Source of the DNA: UBA1447 sp964627535
Lineage (GTDB): Bacteria; Bacillota; Clostridia; Oscillospirales; Acutalibacteraceae
NCBI GenBank assembly: GCA_964627535.1
Contig: CAZVJW010000004.1
Span: 62,001 to 126,000 of the forward strand
Length of the DNA stretch: 64,000 nt
Direction: 5' to 3'
Shown: positions 63,298 to 64,000 of the stretch, piece after piece
Numbering within the stretch: the first letter of the stretch is position 1
How the letters are laid out: each line of letters begins with the position of its first letter
Notes under the pieces: generated by a model
What the model saw: the letters and a program-made list of their open reading frames with translations, nothing else
The model's database searches: none
What the model was told of the DNA's origin: nothing
Position numbers and translations under genes: made by a program

Positions 63298-64000
63298 ATG
63301 ACATGGAAGAAACGCTTTACAAGTTTATTATTAGCGGCTGCGGTTTTTGCAGCATCTGTTCCATGGCAGGCTGTTATGGTAGGGGCGGCTTACGATGGTG
63401 TGTTGCAGTTTGATGCTGACGGCAAATTTACCGTTATGCAGCTTACTGATATTCAGGAGAACAGTGAAGTCGAACCCGAAATAATTGATTTGATTACAAA
63501 AGCAATAGCCCGTTACAGTCCGGATCTTGTTGTTTTCACCGGCGATAATATCAGAGGCTTCATCAAATCCGACAGCTTCAAATCCGCAGTCAACCAGTTT
63601 CTTGACCCTCTTTTAGCGACAAACACAAAATTTGCGGTTACATTTGGCAATCATGATGACCAGGGTGTTTGGCCTACAAATCCGGGGACAAGAGAAGAAC
63701 AATATGCTTATTATAAGTCCAAGGGGGGCAACCTTTTTATTGACCATGATATTCCGGCGCTTGACGGCACTGGCAGCGGTTCCATACCGGTTTATCCCTT
63801 TGGGGAAAGTACGGAGGTTCCCGCGTTTCAAATCTTTTTGATGGACTCCGGCGCTTATATAAATGTCACCCTCGATCTGGATGCTGTCAAGACCGGTCAA
63901 ATTGACTATTATATGGCAACAAACCCAACGGTGCCTTCTTTATGGTTTCAGCATATTCCTGTACCGGATATGTATAACTTGCTTACCGAGGTTCCGGCAG
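63298..64000 (+). CDS. Secreted metallophosphoesterase 4, N-terminal part, cut by window end
   Basis: Fourth paralogue in the array, starting at ATG 63298 after GGGAG. The visible 234 residues hold a signal peptide (MTWKKRFTSLLLAAAV) and the first motifs of the phosphoesterase domain: FTVMQLTDIQ, VVFTGDN, FGNHDDQG and WFQHIPVPD. The C terminus with the GHDH motif lies beyond the window. It is the most divergent copy: its ribosome region reads GGGAGTAATTATT instead of ACGGAGGC, and it carries different residues around the second metal region (SGAYINVTLD). Confidence 0.9.
   Translation, partial: MTWKKRFTSLLLAAAVFAASVPWQAVMVGAAYDGVLQFDADGKFTVMQLTDIQENSEVEPEIIDLITKAIARYSPDLVVFTGDNIRGFIKSDSFKSAVNQFLDPLLATNTKFAVTFGNHDDQGVWPTNPGTREEQYAYYKSKGGNLFIDHDIPALDGTGSGSIPVYPFGESTEVPAFQIFLMDSGAYINVTLDLDAVKTGQIDYYMATNPTVPSLWFQHIPVPDMYNLLTEVPA

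Overview
The window reads as chromosomal DNA of a low-to-moderate GC Gram-positive anaerobe of the Bacillota, most likely class Clostridia and possibly of the Ruminococcaceae/Oscillospiraceae type. This is inferred from the AddAB recombination enzyme, strong AGGAGG-type ribosome binding sites, a T-box riboswitch, the dgt-dnaG-sigA order, the rpoB-rpoC-rpsL-rpsG-fusA-tuf order, a pyrophosphatase/NUDIX fusion, and secreted proteins with InlB-type B-repeats and type I dockerins. No tRNA, rRNA, CRISPR array, prophage or transposase gene was seen.

Layout. 1-5.0 kb: the end of addB and all of addA. 5.0-12.1 kb: L31, a YigZ/IMPACT protein, dGTPase, primase, the main sigma factor and an MFS-type transporter. 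12.3-15.2 kb: a membrane PAS-GGDEF-HD-GYP protein. 15.3-27.7 kb: the rpoBC/str cluster with three well-formed promoters (before rpoB, rpsL and tuf). 27.8-32.4 kb, minus strand: a glycan-related set (sulfatase, small unknown, degenerate glycerophosphodiesterase-like protein, NahK-like sugar kinase, CBM9-like protein). 32.5-37.0 kb: class II aldolase, SGNH hydrolase and short-chain dehydrogenase in one operon, then a PHP-domain protein. 37-45.1 kb: lipoate ligase, a methyltransferase-like membrane protein, TrpB2 under a tryptophan-type T-box with a 21-codon ORF in between, a PPase/NUDIX protein, a small-multidrug-export-family protein, TatD and MetG. 45.7-64 kb: a 1,924-residue B-repeat surface protein followed by a tandem array of four paralogous secreted metallophosphoesterases (the fourth cut by the window end). 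All five start with signal peptides and the four complete ones end in dockerins.

Scattered between genes are short non-coding repeats: two copies of a 158-bp imperfect palindrome (family A), three copies of a 101-134-bp element (family B), and solo ends. All share ATACTAA/TTAGTAT termini and they abut one another at several places. Every family B copy ends in a promoter-like -35/-10 pair pointing into the next plus-strand gene. A 29-bp palindromic repeat occurs twice.

How the parts fit: the first half is housekeeping (repair, replication, transcription, translation). The second half looks like an accessory surface/glycan region. The most unusual content is the array of dockerin-tagged phosphoesterases with a variable middle (18 B-repeats, a single unknown beta-rich domain plus three B-repeats, or three copies of an 81-residue module), together with the small mobile-looking repeats that sit around it.
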